Source: Reyranella sp. (lineage in GTDB: Bacteria; Pseudomonadota; Alphaproteobacteria; Reyranellales; Reyranellaceae). Taken from it: a stretch of DNA of 64,000 nt. Shown here piece after piece: positions 8,873 through 18,343 of the stretch. The stretch is from assembly GCF_004297405.1 (NCBI RefSeq), contig NZ_SCVC01000049.1, positions 62,001 through 126,000 of the forward strand, given 5' to 3'. Position 1 is the first letter of the stretch, and every line of letters begins with the position of its first letter. Made by a program: the position numbers and the translations under genes. A model generated the notes under the pieces. That model was not told where the DNA came from. It searched no databases and worked only from the letters and a program-made list of their open reading frames with translations.

Positions 8873-9185
8873 AGGTTGAAGCAATCGCTCTCTACGCTTG
8901 TCGCTTGCGTAGTTCGAGCAGCGGAACCTCTTAAGATCTCGAATGCCGTTCATTCCTCTTGACGGTTCCGCCCCATCACCAATAGGGTGACTCAAAACCA
9001 AATAGTCATTAGAAAAAATGGTCGACGGGTAGGACGCTGGATGTGAGCAATCATTTCTTTGGAACGTGTTTGTGCCAGGCTTGCTCTGCCCCGTTGCCCG
9101 GCCTGCAGGTGCTTGGACATGACCATGATCGCACGAATCAGGAGATGTTCAGATGTGCAGCTAAGGCGTTGAAAGGCAATTGAAG
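8873..9185. promoter_or_regulatory. Gap before the Liv-type transport operon
   Basis: No gene is seen. A small inverted repeat, TCACC-aatag-GGTGA, at about 8976-8991 may end transcription of the amidohydrolase, though it has no T-run. An operator-like dyad follows at 8998-9013. Confidence 0.45.
8998..9013. promoter_or_regulatory. Candidate regulon operator, copy 2
   Basis: CCAAATAGTCATTAGA. The right half CATTAGA matches the consensus exactly and the left half is weak. It lies about 170 bases before the first gene of the Liv-type transport operon. Confidence 0.4.
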
Positions 9186-9974
9186 TTGGATGACGTTTCG
9201 ATCCTCGGCGTCGCTACCTTGTCCAAGAAGTTTGGCGGCGTCACCGCCGTCCAGGACGTATCGCTCGAGGTACCGCGCGGAGGTATCCTGTCGATCATCG
9301 GCCCCAACGGTGCCGGCAAGACCTCGCTTCTGAACATGATTTCGGGTTTCTACAAGCCTGATACCGGCCGCGTCGTGCTCGACGGCCAGAACATCACCCA
9401 GAAGAAGCCGAGCGACATCGCGGCGCTGGGCATTGGCCGTACCTTCCAGAACATTGCCCTGTTCAGCGGACTGACCGTTCTCGACAATCTGATGCTCGGT
9501 CGGCACGTGCGGATGAAGGCCGGCGTCCTGTCGAGCGTCATTTATTGGGGCATGGCGCAGAAGGAAGACATTGCCCATCGCGAGGCGATCGAGGAGATCA
9601 TCGAGTTCCTGAAGCTCCAGGACCTGCGCAAGCAGCCCACAGCGGCGCTGGCCTACGGCCTGCGCAAGCGAGTCGAACTGGGAAGGGCGCTGGCAAATGA
9701 TCCCAAGGTGCTGCTGCTCGACGAGCCGATGGGCGGCATGAACCAGGACGAAAAGGAAGACATGGCGCGCTATATCCTGGATGTGAACCAGGAACGCGGC
9801 GTGACGGTCGTCCTGATCGAGCATGATATGGGCGTGGTCATGGATATTTCCGACAAGGTTGTAGTGCTCGACCGCGGCCGGTGTATCGCTACGGGCACGC
9901 CCGATGAGGTGCAACGCCACCGCAAAGTGGTCGAGGCCTATCTCGGCACGTCCAAAAGCGGAGGCCGTGTATGA
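9186..9974 (+). CDS. livG: Liv-type ABC transporter ATPase (LivG)
   Basis: About 262 residues with Walker A GPNGAGKTS, signature-region LAYGLRKRVELGRAL, and Walker B VLLLDEPMGG. The Ala-Tyr-Gly signature and the long helical insert after IGRTFQNIALF are typical of LivG. No ATG is available: in-frame TTG codons lie at 9180 and 9186 after an in-frame stop at 9162. The GAAAGG site at 9171-9176 is 3 bases from the first and 9 from the second, so I favour 9186. It is the first of six genes for ATP-driven uptake of an organic acid across the inner membrane; its stop overlaps the next start by 4 bases. Confidence 0.9.
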   Translation: MDDVSILGVATLSKKFGGVTAVQDVSLEVPRGGILSIIGPNGAGKTSLLNMISGFYKPDTGRVVLDGQNITQKKPSDIAALGIGRTFQNIALFSGLTVLDNLMLGRHVRMKAGVLSSVIYWGMAQKEDIAHREAIEEIIEFLKLQDLRKQPTAALAYGLRKRVELGRALANDPKVLLLDEPMGGMNQDEKEDMARYILDVNQERGVTVVLIEHDMGVVMDISDKVVVLDRGRCIATGTPDEVQRHRKVVEAYLGTSKSGGRV

Positions 9975-11911
9975 GTCTCGTCGACTCCCCTAAGACCGAC
10001 ACATTGCCCAAGCTTGTGGCGCGTAACGCCGCCACCGATCCGGGCGGTGCGGGCATGCGTGAAAAGACGCGCGGCGTCTGGCACACCTATACGTGGGCCG
10101 ACTACCAGGGCCACGTGCGGGATTTCGCTCTCGGGCTGGCGTCGCTAGGCTTCGGGCGCGGCGACAAGCTATCGGTGATCGGCGACAACCGTCCGCAACT
10201 CTACTTCGCCCAACTCTCGGCACAGGTGCTGGGTGGCATTTCAGTGCCGGTCTACCAGGATTCGATCGCCTCGGAGCTGGTCTATGTGCTGAACCACGCC
10301 GAGACCTCGGTGATCGTCGCCGAAGACCAGGAGCAGGTCGACAAGGCGCTGTCGCTCAAAGACCAATTGCCCAGATTGCGTTCGATTGTGTTCGATGATC
10401 CGCGCGGCATGTGGGCCTACGACGATCCGATCCTGTGCTCATTCGAAAGCGTGATGGAAGCGGGCAGAGCGTTCGGAAAAGCGAACCCGGATTTTTACGC
10501 CAAGGAAGTCGCCAAGGGTGCGGCTGGCGATACGGCGATGATCGCCTACACATCGGGCACAACCGGCGCACCTAAGGGCGCGATGCTGAGCCACCGCAAC
10601 ATGATCGCGACGGCCGAGGCTTTCGTCGAGGTGAACGAGATCAAGGCGGGTGACGATTGGCTGTCCTACCTGCCAATGGCCTGGGTCGGCGACGCAGCCT
10701 TCTCGCTCGGTATGGCGTTGGTCGCGAAGGCCACGGCGAACTGTCCGGAGAATCCAGAGACCGTGCAGCGCGACCTGCGCGAGCTTGGCCCCGACGCTGT
10801 GCTGGCGCCGCCGCGCATCTGGGAAAACATGCTGACCACGATGCAGGTTAAGTCAGACGACGCTTCGCCGCTTAAGCGCCGCACCTTCGAGCATTTTCGT
10901 GCATTGGCCGAGCGCTGCGAACTCAAGCGGACCGATGGTAAGCCTTTGACCCTTATCGAGCACGCGGGCCTCGCCTTGGGTGAGATCCTAGTTTACGGAC
11001 CAGTGCGCGATCAGCTCGGCGTGCGCAATGCCCGCTGGTGCTACACCGGCGGGGCGCCTCTGGGCCCGGATACCTATCGCTTCTTCCGTTCCTTTGGCAT
11101 CAACCTGAAACAGATCTACGGAGCCACCGAGGCCACGGCGATGATCGCCTGCCAGGCCGACGCGGAGGCCAACCCCAATACGGTCGGCCGGCCGATGCCG
11201 CGCGTCGAGGTCAAAATTGACGACCGAGGCGAGGTCCTGCTGAAAGGGCCCAACGTTTTCAAGGGCTACTTCAAGCAGGAGGAGGTGACACGCGACACCG
11301 TGACCCCCGACGGCTGGCTGAAGACGGGCGACGCCGGCTTCTTCGACAAGCAGGGCCACCTCGTCATCATCGATCGCGCCAAGGATGTCGGGAAGCTCGC
11401 CGATGGCTCGGCCTTCGCGCCGCAGTTCATCGAGAACAAGCTGAAGTTCAGCCCGTTCATCCGCGAGGCCGTGGCTTTCGGCGATCATCGGCCGTTCGTG
11501 GCGGCGATGATCGCCATCGACATGCAGACCGTCGGCACGTGGGCCGAGAAGCGCGGTCTTGCCTACACAAGTTTCATGGACTTAAGCCGCAAGGACGAGG
11601 TGGCGAAGCTGATCGGCGAGGAGATCGCCAAGGCCAATGCCACGCTTCCGGACATGCAGCAGGCCAAGCGCTACCTGCTTCTCAACAAGGAACTCGAGGC
11701 CGACGATGCCGAGATGACACGGACCCGCAAGGTGCGCCGCAAGTTCGTGGCCGAAAAGTACGCCAACGTAATCGACGCCTTCTATGGCGGCAAGAACAGC
11801 GCCGAGGTCACCGTGGAGATCACCTTCGAGGATGGTCGCAAGTCGACCATGACATCCATCATCATCATCCACGACCTCGTATCGGCCCCGCCGATTCGGC
11901 GGGCGGCTTGA
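9971..11911 (+). CDS. Long-chain acyl-CoA synthetase (AMP-forming) embedded in the transporter operon
   Basis: 646 residues of the large FadD15/ACSL-like branch. The AMP-binding P-loop is AYTSGTTGAPKGAMLSHRN (about residues 193-211), then the YGATEATAM motif, a WLKTGDAGFFD motif, and a C-terminal domain lacking the usual PKTxxGK and ending in basic residues. The enzyme activates a carboxylic acid with ATP and CoA. Its start overlaps livG (ATGA) and livH follows 9 bases after its stop, so import and CoA activation are translated together. This coupling suggests the transporter carries a hydrophobic carboxylic acid rather than an amino acid. Confidence 0.9.
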   Translation: MSLVDSPKTDTLPKLVARNAATDPGGAGMREKTRGVWHTYTWADYQGHVRDFALGLASLGFGRGDKLSVIGDNRPQLYFAQLSAQVLGGISVPVYQDSIASELVYVLNHAETSVIVAEDQEQVDKALSLKDQLPRLRSIVFDDPRGMWAYDDPILCSFESVMEAGRAFGKANPDFYAKEVAKGAAGDTAMIAYTSGTTGAPKGAMLSHRNMIATAEAFVEVNEIKAGDDWLSYLPMAWVGDAAFSLGMALVAKATANCPENPETVQRDLRELGPDAVLAPPRIWENMLTTMQVKSDDASPLKRRTFEHFRALAERCELKRTDGKPLTLIEHAGLALGEILVYGPVRDQLGVRNARWCYTGGAPLGPDTYRFFRSFGINLKQIYGATEATAMIACQADAEANPNTVGRPMPRVEVKIDDRGEVLLKGPNVFKGYFKQEEVTRDTVTPDGWLKTGDAGFFDKQGHLVIIDRAKDVGKLADGSAFAPQFIENKLKFSPFIREAVAFGDHRPFVAAMIAIDMQTVGTWAEKRGLAYTSFMDLSRKDEVAKLIGEEIAKANATLPDMQQAKRYLLLNKELEADDAEMTRTRKVRRKFVAEKYANVIDAFYGGKNSAEVTVEITFEDGRKSTMTSIIIIHDLVSAPPIRRAA

Positions 11912-11920
11912 GGAAAGGCG

Positions 11921-12817
11921 ATGTCGGAAGATCTGGGCTTTCTCTTCGCGTTGCTGCTAAACGGCGTGTCCATCGGGCTGATGTATTCGTTGATCGCGCT
12001 CGGTTTCGTGCTGGTCTACAAGGCGACCGACGCCATCAACTTCGCGCAGGGCGAGTTCGTCATGGTCGCCGGCCTGATCGTGGCGATGCTGCTGTCCTTC
12101 GAAAGCGTGCCGCTTGCCGTCGCGGTGGCCGTGACGCTCGCCGTGATGATCGGTTTCGGCTTTGGGCTGGAGCGCGTGGTGCTGCGACCGCTACTCGGCC
12201 GCCCGGTCGTCGCTGTGATCATGGCGACCATCGGCCTGGCAGCCATCCTGCGCGGGCTGGGCCCGGTGGTGTTCGGCAGTGAGACCCGGGCCGTGTCGCT
12301 TCCCATTGGCGACGAACCGATCGTCTTCGGGCCGGCCAGCCTGCCGCCCATCCAGGTCGCGGGCGCTGTCGTTGCGATCGTCTTCTTCTTGGCGTTCAGC
12401 TGGTTCTTCAAGAGGAGCCGGATGGGCGTTGCCATGCGCGCGGTGGCCGACAATCAACAGGTCGCGCAGGCCATGGGCATCAACGTCGAGCGCTACTTCG
12501 CGCTCGCTTGGGCGATGGCCGGCGTCGTGTCGGCGCTCGGCGGCATCGTCTGGGGCAGCATGCTGGGGGTCGACGTCCATCTGGCGCTGGTCGGCCTGAA
12601 AGTGTTTCCGGTAGTGATCCTGGGCGGCCTCGATTCGATCGGCGGCGCGCTCGTCGGCGGCCTGATCATCGGCATCGTCGAAAGTCTCGCCGCCGGTTAC
12701 CTCGACCCCTATGTCGGGGGCGGGACCAAGGACTTCGCGCCCTATGTGCTGATGATCCTCGTTCTCATGATCCGACCCTACGGCATCTTCGGCAAGCGCA
12801 AGATCGAGCGCGTGTAG
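11921..12817 (+). CDS. livH: Liv-type ABC permease (LivH)
   Basis: 298 residues, strongly hydrophobic with about eight membrane segments. The start NGVSIGLMYSLIALGFVLVY and the following AINFAQGEFVMV are LivH landmarks, as is GGLDSIGGALVGGLIIGIVE in the C-terminal half. It forms the translocation channel with the LivM permease encoded 4 bases downstream. A GAGGAAAGG ribosome site precedes ATG 11921. Confidence 0.93.
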   Translation: MSEDLGFLFALLLNGVSIGLMYSLIALGFVLVYKATDAINFAQGEFVMVAGLIVAMLLSFESVPLAVAVAVTLAVMIGFGFGLERVVLRPLLGRPVVAVIMATIGLAAILRGLGPVVFGSETRAVSLPIGDEPIVFGPASLPPIQVAGAVVAIVFFLAFSWFFKRSRMGVAMRAVADNQQVAQAMGINVERYFALAWAMAGVVSALGGIVWGSMLGVDVHLALVGLKVFPVVILGGLDSIGGALVGGLIIGIVESLAAGYLDPYVGGGTKDFAPYVLMILVLMIRPYGIFGKRKIERV

Positions 12818-12821
12818 GCCC

Positions 12822-13889
12822 ATGTTTCATCGCGAATCCGGAGTCTTCAAGACGACCTACAGCGCCGACATGGCGCTCTATCCGCTGCCGATCGCCAAGT
12901 GGACGGTGGCGGTGCTGGCCCTGATCTTCGTCGTGATCGTGCCGCTCACGGTCCATGAATACTATCTCTCGATCCTCAATCTCATCTTCATCGCCATCGT
13001 GGGCGCGCTCGGGCTCAACATTCTCGTGGGCTATACCGGGCAGATCTCGATCGGCCACGCCGCCTTCATGTCGGTCGGCGCCTATACCGCGGCCAATCTC
13101 GCCGTCAGGCTCGACCTGCCGTTCTGGATCACATTACCGGCGGGCGGGCTCATGGCCGCGGCGATCGGCGTCATCGTCGGCATGCCGAGCCTGCGCATCA
13201 AAGGCCTCTATCTCGCGATCGCCACCCTGGCTGGCCAACTCATCATCGAATGGACCATCAATCACGTCCCCGCCATTTCGGGTGGCGCACAGGCCTCGAT
13301 CCAGGTCGACCGGCCGAGCCTGTTCGGCTTCAGCTTCAACACGCAGGGCAGCCTCTATTTCTTCCTGCTGTTCTTTGCGGTGGTCGCCATCGTGGCGACG
13401 CTCAATCTGGTGCGCAGCCGCATCGGCCGGGCATTCGTGGCGGTGCGCGACCAGGATATCGCCGCCGAGATCATCGGCATCGACATCTATCGCTACAAGC
13501 TGCTGGCGTTCGCGATCTCGTCCTTCTACGCCGGGGTCTGCGGCGTGCTCTACACCTACTATTTCGGCATCGCGAATTACGAGCAATTCCAGCTCATCGT
13601 CTCGATCGACTATCTCGCCATGATCATCATCGGCGGTCTGGGGTCGGTGCTAGGATCCATCCTCGGCGCGATCTTCGTCACCCTGCTGCCGATCGTGATC
13701 CGTATCCTGATGGAGAACGTCGGATCGCTGTTCTTCACGACCGCCGAGATGGCGAACGTCATCTCCGGTCTGCGGCTCGGCGCCTTCGGCGGGCTGATCA
13801 TCTTTTTCCTGATCGTCGAGCCCGAAGGGCTCAATCGATTGTGGCGGAATATCCGGAGCTACTTCCGGGTCTGGCCCTTCTCCTACTAG
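12822..13889 (+). CDS. livM: Liv-type ABC permease (LivM)
   Basis: 355 residues with about ten hydrophobic segments. GLNILVGYTGQISIGHAAFM near residue 65, RIKGLYLAIATLAGQ and IIGGLGSVLGSILGA are family landmarks of LivM. The polar N-terminal 25 residues precede the first membrane segment. It partners LivH. Its gene follows livH after 4 bases. Confidence 0.93.
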   Translation: MFHRESGVFKTTYSADMALYPLPIAKWTVAVLALIFVVIVPLTVHEYYLSILNLIFIAIVGALGLNILVGYTGQISIGHAAFMSVGAYTAANLAVRLDLPFWITLPAGGLMAAAIGVIVGMPSLRIKGLYLAIATLAGQLIIEWTINHVPAISGGAQASIQVDRPSLFGFSFNTQGSLYFFLLFFAVVAIVATLNLVRSRIGRAFVAVRDQDIAAEIIGIDIYRYKLLAFAISSFYAGVCGVLYTYYFGIANYEQFQLIVSIDYLAMIIIGGLGSVLGSILGAIFVTLLPIVIRILMENVGSLFFTTAEMANVISGLRLGAFGGLIIFFLIVEPEGLNRLWRNIRSYFRVWPFSY

Positions 13890-13923
13890 AGCGGGGCGTT
13901 ACGGCGAGCGAAGGGAGGAATCC

Positions 13924-15174
13924 ATGACGAGGTTCGTTAGGAGTTGGCTGGGGATCGCGGCGGCCACCGCGACCTTGGCCGTTGACGGAGGCCAAGCCTT
14001 CGCGCAAAAGGAACTCGTGTTCGGCTTACAATGTGACCGTACCGGCGTGACGGCCACAGTCGGCGTGAACCTGTGCCCCGGATATCACGACTATATCGCC
14101 TTGGTGAACAGCAAGGGTGGCGTCGAGGGTTTCAAGATCAAGGTTCTCGAGGTCGACAACGAGTACAAGGTCCCGCCGGCCATGGAGGCGCATGAGCGTT
14201 TCAAGAAAGAGGGGGCGGTCCTCGAGGGTCTCTTCGGCACCGCCTCGACCATGGCGCTGACCAAGAAGCTTGAGGAGGACAAGATTCTCGGCACTTCGCC
14301 AGGCTTCGGCACGGCCGCGGCGGCCGACGGCAAGCGCTTCCCCTACACTTTCCCGATCGCGGCCAGCTACTGGTCGCAAGCGGGCGCAGCGGTAGCGTTC
14401 GCGAAGGAGAAGCTGGGCGGTACCCTCAAGAGCAAGAAGATCGCTTATCTGTTCTTTGACAACCCGGCGGGCAAGGAGCCGATGCCGATCTTCGAGGAAC
14501 TCGCCAAGTCCGAGGGTTTCGAACTGCGTACCTTCGCGGTGCCCGCGCCGGGTTTGGAGATGGGCGCGCAAATCCTCGATATCACCAGCCGCTTCAAGCC
14601 GGATTTTATCATCACCCATCTGTTCGGACGCTCTCCGTCGGTCTCCATCAAGGAGCTGAAGGGCAAGGGCTATTCGCTGAGTAAAGTCGTCGCCTTCGTC
14701 TGGGGCAGCGCCGAGGCTGATATCATCGCGGCCGGCGGCATGGGCGTAGCTGAAGGCTACAATGGCATCCAGTTTGCCGGCGTCGGCAAGGACTTCCAGG
14801 TCATCAAGGACATCGAGGCCATGTATAAGGCGCAAGGCAAGCCTGTGCCGAAGGAAATGGACTCGACCGTCTACTACAACCGCGGCGTCTTCATGGCGGC
14901 GCTGCATGTCGAGGCGGCTCGCAATGCCATCAAGGCCAAAAATGGCGCAGCGCCGACCTCGGAAGAGGTCAAGAAGGGCATGGAGCAGGTCAAGGGCTTC
15001 ACCCTGGGTGGCTTGGTGCCGCCAATGGAGATTACTCCGACCGACCACGAGGGCGGTGGCTGGGTCCAGATCTGGACAGTTAAGGGTGGCAAGCTCGTGA
15101 AGTCCAAAGACTGGTTCCAAGGCTTCCGGCCCGTAATCCTGAAGCATCTCGAGGCAGAAGCCAAGAAATCCTAA
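13924..15174 (+). CDS. Periplasmic substrate-binding protein of the Liv-type transporter
   Basis: 416 residues with an N-terminal export signal (basic MTRFVR, hydrophobic core, cleavage probably after AFA at about residue 27). The mature start KELVFGLQCDRTGVTATVG is a type I periplasmic-binding fold of the Leu/Ile/Val-binding (Peripla_BP_6) family. A strong GGGAGG ribosome site precedes ATG 13924. Two conserved Cys (CDRTG and LCPGY) frame the ligand-pocket loop seen in members that bind aromatic or aliphatic acids. The ligand is inferred to be the carboxylate activated by the synthetase in the same operon. Confidence 0.9.
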   Translation: MTRFVRSWLGIAAATATLAVDGGQAFAQKELVFGLQCDRTGVTATVGVNLCPGYHDYIALVNSKGGVEGFKIKVLEVDNEYKVPPAMEAHERFKKEGAVLEGLFGTASTMALTKKLEEDKILGTSPGFGTAAAADGKRFPYTFPIAASYWSQAGAAVAFAKEKLGGTLKSKKIAYLFFDNPAGKEPMPIFEELAKSEGFELRTFAVPAPGLEMGAQILDITSRFKPDFIITHLFGRSPSVSIKELKGKGYSLSKVVAFVWGSAEADIIAAGGMGVAEGYNGIQFAGVGKDFQVIKDIEAMYKAQGKPVPKEMDSTVYYNRGVFMAALHVEAARNAIKAKNGAAPTSEEVKKGMEQVKGFTLGGLVPPMEITPTDHEGGGWVQIWTVKGGKLVKSKDWFQGFRPVILKHLEAEAKKS

Positions 15175-15183
15175 ACGAACGGG

Positions 15184-15207
15184 CGGGCGGCGAGCAATCG
15201 CCGCCCG
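15184..15207 (+). promoter_or_regulatory. Perfect GC stem-loop between the binding-protein and livF genes
   Basis: CGGGCGGCGA-GCAA-TCGCCGCCCG, a 10-base-pair perfect stem with a GNRA tetraloop (GCAA), lies 10 bases after the binding-protein stop and 8 bases before livF. No T-run follows, so it is unlikely to be a full terminator. More likely it protects the 3' end of the upstream mRNA, giving more binding protein than ATPase. Confidence 0.6.
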
Positions 15208-15214
15208 ACATCCC

Positions 15215-16009
15215 ATGCTGGCAATCAACAACATCGAAGTCGTCTACGACCGCGTCATCCTCGTCCTCAAGGGCGTGTCGATCGACGTGCGCGAAGGCGC
15301 AATCACGACCCTGCTGGGTGCCAACGGCGCCGGCAAGACGACGACGCTCAAGGCGATCTCTGGCGTCCTGCACAGCGAGCGCGGCGAGGTCACCAAGGGC
15401 ACGATCCAGATCGGCGACCGCCGCATCGACGGCATGCGCGCCCACGATGTCACGCGGCTCGGCCTCGCCCAGGTGTTCGAGGGCCGGCGCGTGTTCGAGC
15501 ACCTGACCACGGAGGAAAACCTGATCGCCGGCGGCCATGTCCAGAAGGATGGCGGTGCGGTGAAGCAGAGCATCGAGCTGGTCTATACGTATTTCCCGCG
15601 GCTGAAGGAGCGACGCCATCAGCAGTCCGGCTATCTGTCGGGCGGCGAGCAGCAGATGCTGGCCATTGGCCGGGCATTGATGAGCCGGCCCAAGGTCGTG
15701 CTGCTGGACGAGCCGTCGCTGGGGCTGGCGCCCATGCTGGTCGAGGAAATTTTCGGCATCGTCGACCGGCTGGTGAAGCAGGAAAAGCTCTCGGTCCTGT
15801 TGGTCGAGCAGAACGCCACCATGGCGCTGGCGGTGGCCGACCATGGCTATGTCATGGAGAACGGCCGTATCGTGCTTGAGGGGCCGGCCGACAAGCTGCG
15901 CGACAATTCCGACATCAAGGAATTCTATCTCGGCCTCAACGAGGGTGGCGCGCGCAAGTCATACCGCGATACCAAGCATTACAAGAGGCGCAAGCGCTGG
16001 CTATCGTGA
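15215..16009 (+). CDS. livF: Liv-type ABC transporter ATPase (LivF)
   Basis: 264 residues with Walker A GANGAGKTTT, signature LSGGEQQMLAIGRAL, Walker B VVLLDEPSLGLAP and the VEQNATMALAVAD H-loop region, all LivF-like. It forms the ATPase heterodimer with LivG. The C-terminal extension rich in Lys/Arg (YRDTKHYKRRKRW) is common in members accompanied by an acyl-CoA synthetase. It is the last gene of the operon and converges on the TetR gene. Confidence 0.92.
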   Translation: MLAINNIEVVYDRVILVLKGVSIDVREGAITTLLGANGAGKTTTLKAISGVLHSERGEVTKGTIQIGDRRIDGMRAHDVTRLGLAQVFEGRRVFEHLTTEENLIAGGHVQKDGGAVKQSIELVYTYFPRLKERRHQQSGYLSGGEQQMLAIGRALMSRPKVVLLDEPSLGLAPMLVEEIFGIVDRLVKQEKLSVLLVEQNATMALAVADHGYVMENGRIVLEGPADKLRDNSDIKEFYLGLNEGGARKSYRDTKHYKRRKRWLS

Positions 16010-16101
16010 CTTTCTATTGCGCGTCGTGAAAAAAGTGTTGGACGACGGGACCCCTGAACGCGAAGTGCCAGGTCAATGCAAGATACCGTGGGCCCAATCG
16101 C

Positions 16102-16773
16102 TCAGGAACGAGCGCGCCGCCCTCTCGAGGAGCTTTCGAGCTGATCATCGCTCAATCCAACACCCTTTAAGACGACTTCGCAGAATTTCCGAGCTAGCTC
16201 GGGAATAGGCATACGGTCTGATCGATACCATGTAACCGCCCAGTTCATTGAACCGAGAAGCATCAAACGCAGAATGGTCAGGTCCACATTCTTGCGAATC
16301 TCCCCTGAGCGCTGGCCTTCGGAAAGAAGCTGCCCCCAGTATTCGCCATAGGCGGTACGAAGCTTCCGATTCTGGCGTTTCACCGCTGGGGGCGCCTGCT
16401 CGAACACGCGTATGTTCGCCGATGTATAGTCGCCTTGCTGCAAAAGCATCGTAAGGTGAGCCGTCACCGCGGCCTCGAGCTTTTCGCTGAATGCAGAGGA
16501 AGCGGGCAGGGACCCGATGGCGAGACGGGCAGCGGAAAACACTCGAGTTATACCTACATCGAGCACTTCCTGCAGGATGTCGTCCTTTGACTCGAAGTAA
16601 TAGTAAATGCTACCGCCTTGCATTCCTGCAGTCATCGCAATGTCGTTAATGGTCGTCCCAGCATATCCGTTGAGACTGAATGCACGTGCTGCCGCATCAA
16701 GGATGCGCTGCTTGGTGATCGCCGATTTCGGATGGGACACACGACGAGACCGGGCCGATACTCCTTGACTCAC
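16102..16773 (-). CDS. TetR-family repressor, candidate regulator of the island
   Basis: 223 residues. The N-terminal helix-turn-helix covers about residues 18-66: ITKQRILDAAARAFSLNGYA, TTINDIAMTAGMQGGSIYYY and FESKDDIL are the TetR signature. The C-terminal ligand domain resembles those of acyl-CoA-responsive catabolic repressors. It is divergent from a flavin monooxygenase gene, and the gap between them holds a copy of the 16-base dyad that recurs at the island's operons. By position it is the best candidate to bind that dyad and release it when an acyl-CoA intermediate appears. The link is an inference. Confidence 0.88.
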   Translation of the reverse strand: MSQGVSARSRRVSHPKSAITKQRILDAAARAFSLNGYAGTTINDIAMTAGMQGGSIYYYFESKDDILQEVLDVGITRVFSAARLAIGSLPASSAFSEKLEAAVTAHLTMLLQQGDYTSANIRVFEQAPPAVKRQNRKLRTAYGEYWGQLLSEGQRSGEIRKNVDLTILRLMLLGSMNWAVTWYRSDRMPIPELARKFCEVVLKGVGLSDDQLESSSRGRRARS

Positions 16774-17185
16774 TAAAAACCCCCATTGGAGCCAGCATGG
16801 ATTGGCTCAAACGCAACAAGACCGCGGCATTTGCCGCCGGATTAGGCTGCAGATGCACCATTTTGCTAACGTCATTATACCTATGTGCGGCTTGAATGAT
16901 AAGACCGCCATTGTCGCGATGGTACAAAACGTTGACAGCACAATTAGGACGCCCTGCTCTTGACTCACTGATATGGCGTGCCTAGCATTTCCTAATGATC
17001 ATTCGAAATCAGCGCACTTTTGGGATTTCGACTGCCGCGTGTCTCAAGCTGTGTAGATCCTAGAACCTACTATTCCATCATGTGACGGTGGCCAAGTAAA
17101 GATCTGCGAGTTGACCCCTCCCGAGAACACGTCCCGATTCGAATCCTGGAGGTACAAGCGTCTTTCAAGTGAGGAATCGACCTAC
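16774..17185. promoter_or_regulatory. Divergent promoter region of the TetR gene and the LLM operon
   Basis: About 410 bases between the TetR start (16773) and the likely LLM start (17186). No gene is recognised in it. It carries an operator copy at 16991-17006. Confidence 0.5.
16991..17006. promoter_or_regulatory. Candidate regulon operator, copy 3 (TetR autoregulation site)
   Basis: CCTAATGATCATTCGA, an almost perfect dyad (6 of 7 consensus bases in each half, centre AT), about 220 bases upstream of the TetR start and 180 bases before the LLM start. Confidence 0.6.
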
Positions 17186-18343
17186 ATGATCAAACGTTTC
17201 CATGTTCTTTATGTCGGACAGATCGATCTCGACAATGTCGGTCTCCACGGGACACCTGCGAACGACCGTCGCTATTCCAGCCAGCGACTGAGCGAAGTTT
17301 TTGCGACCGCACGCGACGTGTCGCGGACCATGGATGAGCTCGGGTACCATGCGCTGTGGATGGCGGAACACCACTTTCAGCGTGAGGGCTACGAATGTCT
17401 GCCCAACCTGGTACAGCTCGGCCTGTGGCTCGCCACGCAGACCAAGCGCCTGAAGTTTGGCTGCGCCTTCAACGTTCTGCCGATGTGGCATCCCATTCGA
17501 TTGGCTGAAGACTACGCCATGGCCGACATCGTGACGGACGGTCGCGTGATCATGGGCGTCGGCCGTGGCTACCACAGTCGCGAGGTGGAAACCTTCGGCG
17601 CGCCGCTGATCGATGCCGAGGCAAACCGCGAATACTTCGAGGAACAGCTTCAGCTTCTGCTGAAGTGCTTCAACGAGGAGGCCTTCCATTTCAAGGGAAA
17701 GTACTTCGAGTGTCCGCCGCCCGTCGACTACAGAGGCTATCGCCTGAAGGACATCACGGTGGTGCCACGACCCAAGCACTTGCCCGTCGATATTTGGATG
17801 CCGATCGCCAGCGGCAGGACTATCGACATGATGGCCCGCTATGGCCTCAAGGCCATGGTGACGCTCAACGGCGAGAAGATACTCGACGACGTCGTGCGCG
17901 AGTATCACGCCGCCTGCGCCCGCCACGGTCGGCCCAAACAACTCGGCGAAGATATGATCTGGGGCGCCGGCCTGTATCTTGCCGCCAGCCAGGAGGAGGC
18001 GATCCGCCGTGTCGAGCCGGCGCATGACGAGCGCTACAAGTGGTTCGCGCCGTTCGGCTTCGTGCGCTATGCCGATGATCAGGGCCGCACCTGGGGCACG
18101 CCCGGCGCGCCGGCGTCGATCCCGTCGATCCGCGACGGCGTGAAGCAGAAGGCGTGGTTCTGCGGCACGCCGGCCGAAGTCATCGAGGGGATCAAGTCGA
18201 TCGAGGCCAAGTACCCCGGGCTCGATGACTTCATGATCCACTGGGCTGAAGGATTGTCGCCGGCCGAGTTCAAGGACCAGCTGCGTTGGTTCGCGCGCGA
18301 TGTCATGCCGGCGTTCGGGGAAGCGAGACTTGCTGCGGAGTAG
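17186..18343 (+). CDS. Luciferase-like (LLM) flavin-dependent monooxygenase
   Basis: 385 residues from ATG 17186 (MIKRFHVLYVGQIDLDNVG). Landmarks are WMAEHHF near 55, a KFGCAFNVLPMWHPIRLAED strand and IMGVGRGYHSREVETFG, placing it with the FMN-dependent luciferase-like monooxygenases. An in-frame TTG at 17111 would add 25 residues without family support. It begins the long rightward operon that continues with an acyl-CoA dehydrogenase and an alcohol dehydrogenase. The substrate is unknown; no partner flavin reductase is encoded nearby. Confidence 0.85.
   Translation: MIKRFHVLYVGQIDLDNVGLHGTPANDRRYSSQRLSEVFATARDVSRTMDELGYHALWMAEHHFQREGYECLPNLVQLGLWLATQTKRLKFGCAFNVLPMWHPIRLAEDYAMADIVTDGRVIMGVGRGYHSREVETFGAPLIDAEANREYFEEQLQLLLKCFNEEAFHFKGKYFECPPPVDYRGYRLKDITVVPRPKHLPVDIWMPIASGRTIDMMARYGLKAMVTLNGEKILDDVVREYHAACARHGRPKQLGEDMIWGAGLYLAASQEEAIRRVEPAHDERYKWFAPFGFVRYADDQGRTWGTPGAPASIPSIRDGVKQKAWFCGTPAEVIEGIKSIEAKYPGLDDFMIHWAEGLSPAEFKDQLRWFARDVMPAFGEARLAAE

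Noticed and set aside
14026..15234. A 402-residue leftward open frame opposite the binding-protein gene
   Set aside because: It is antisense to an intact signal-peptide protein, begins inside livF and has a composition typical of mirror frames in GC-rich DNA.
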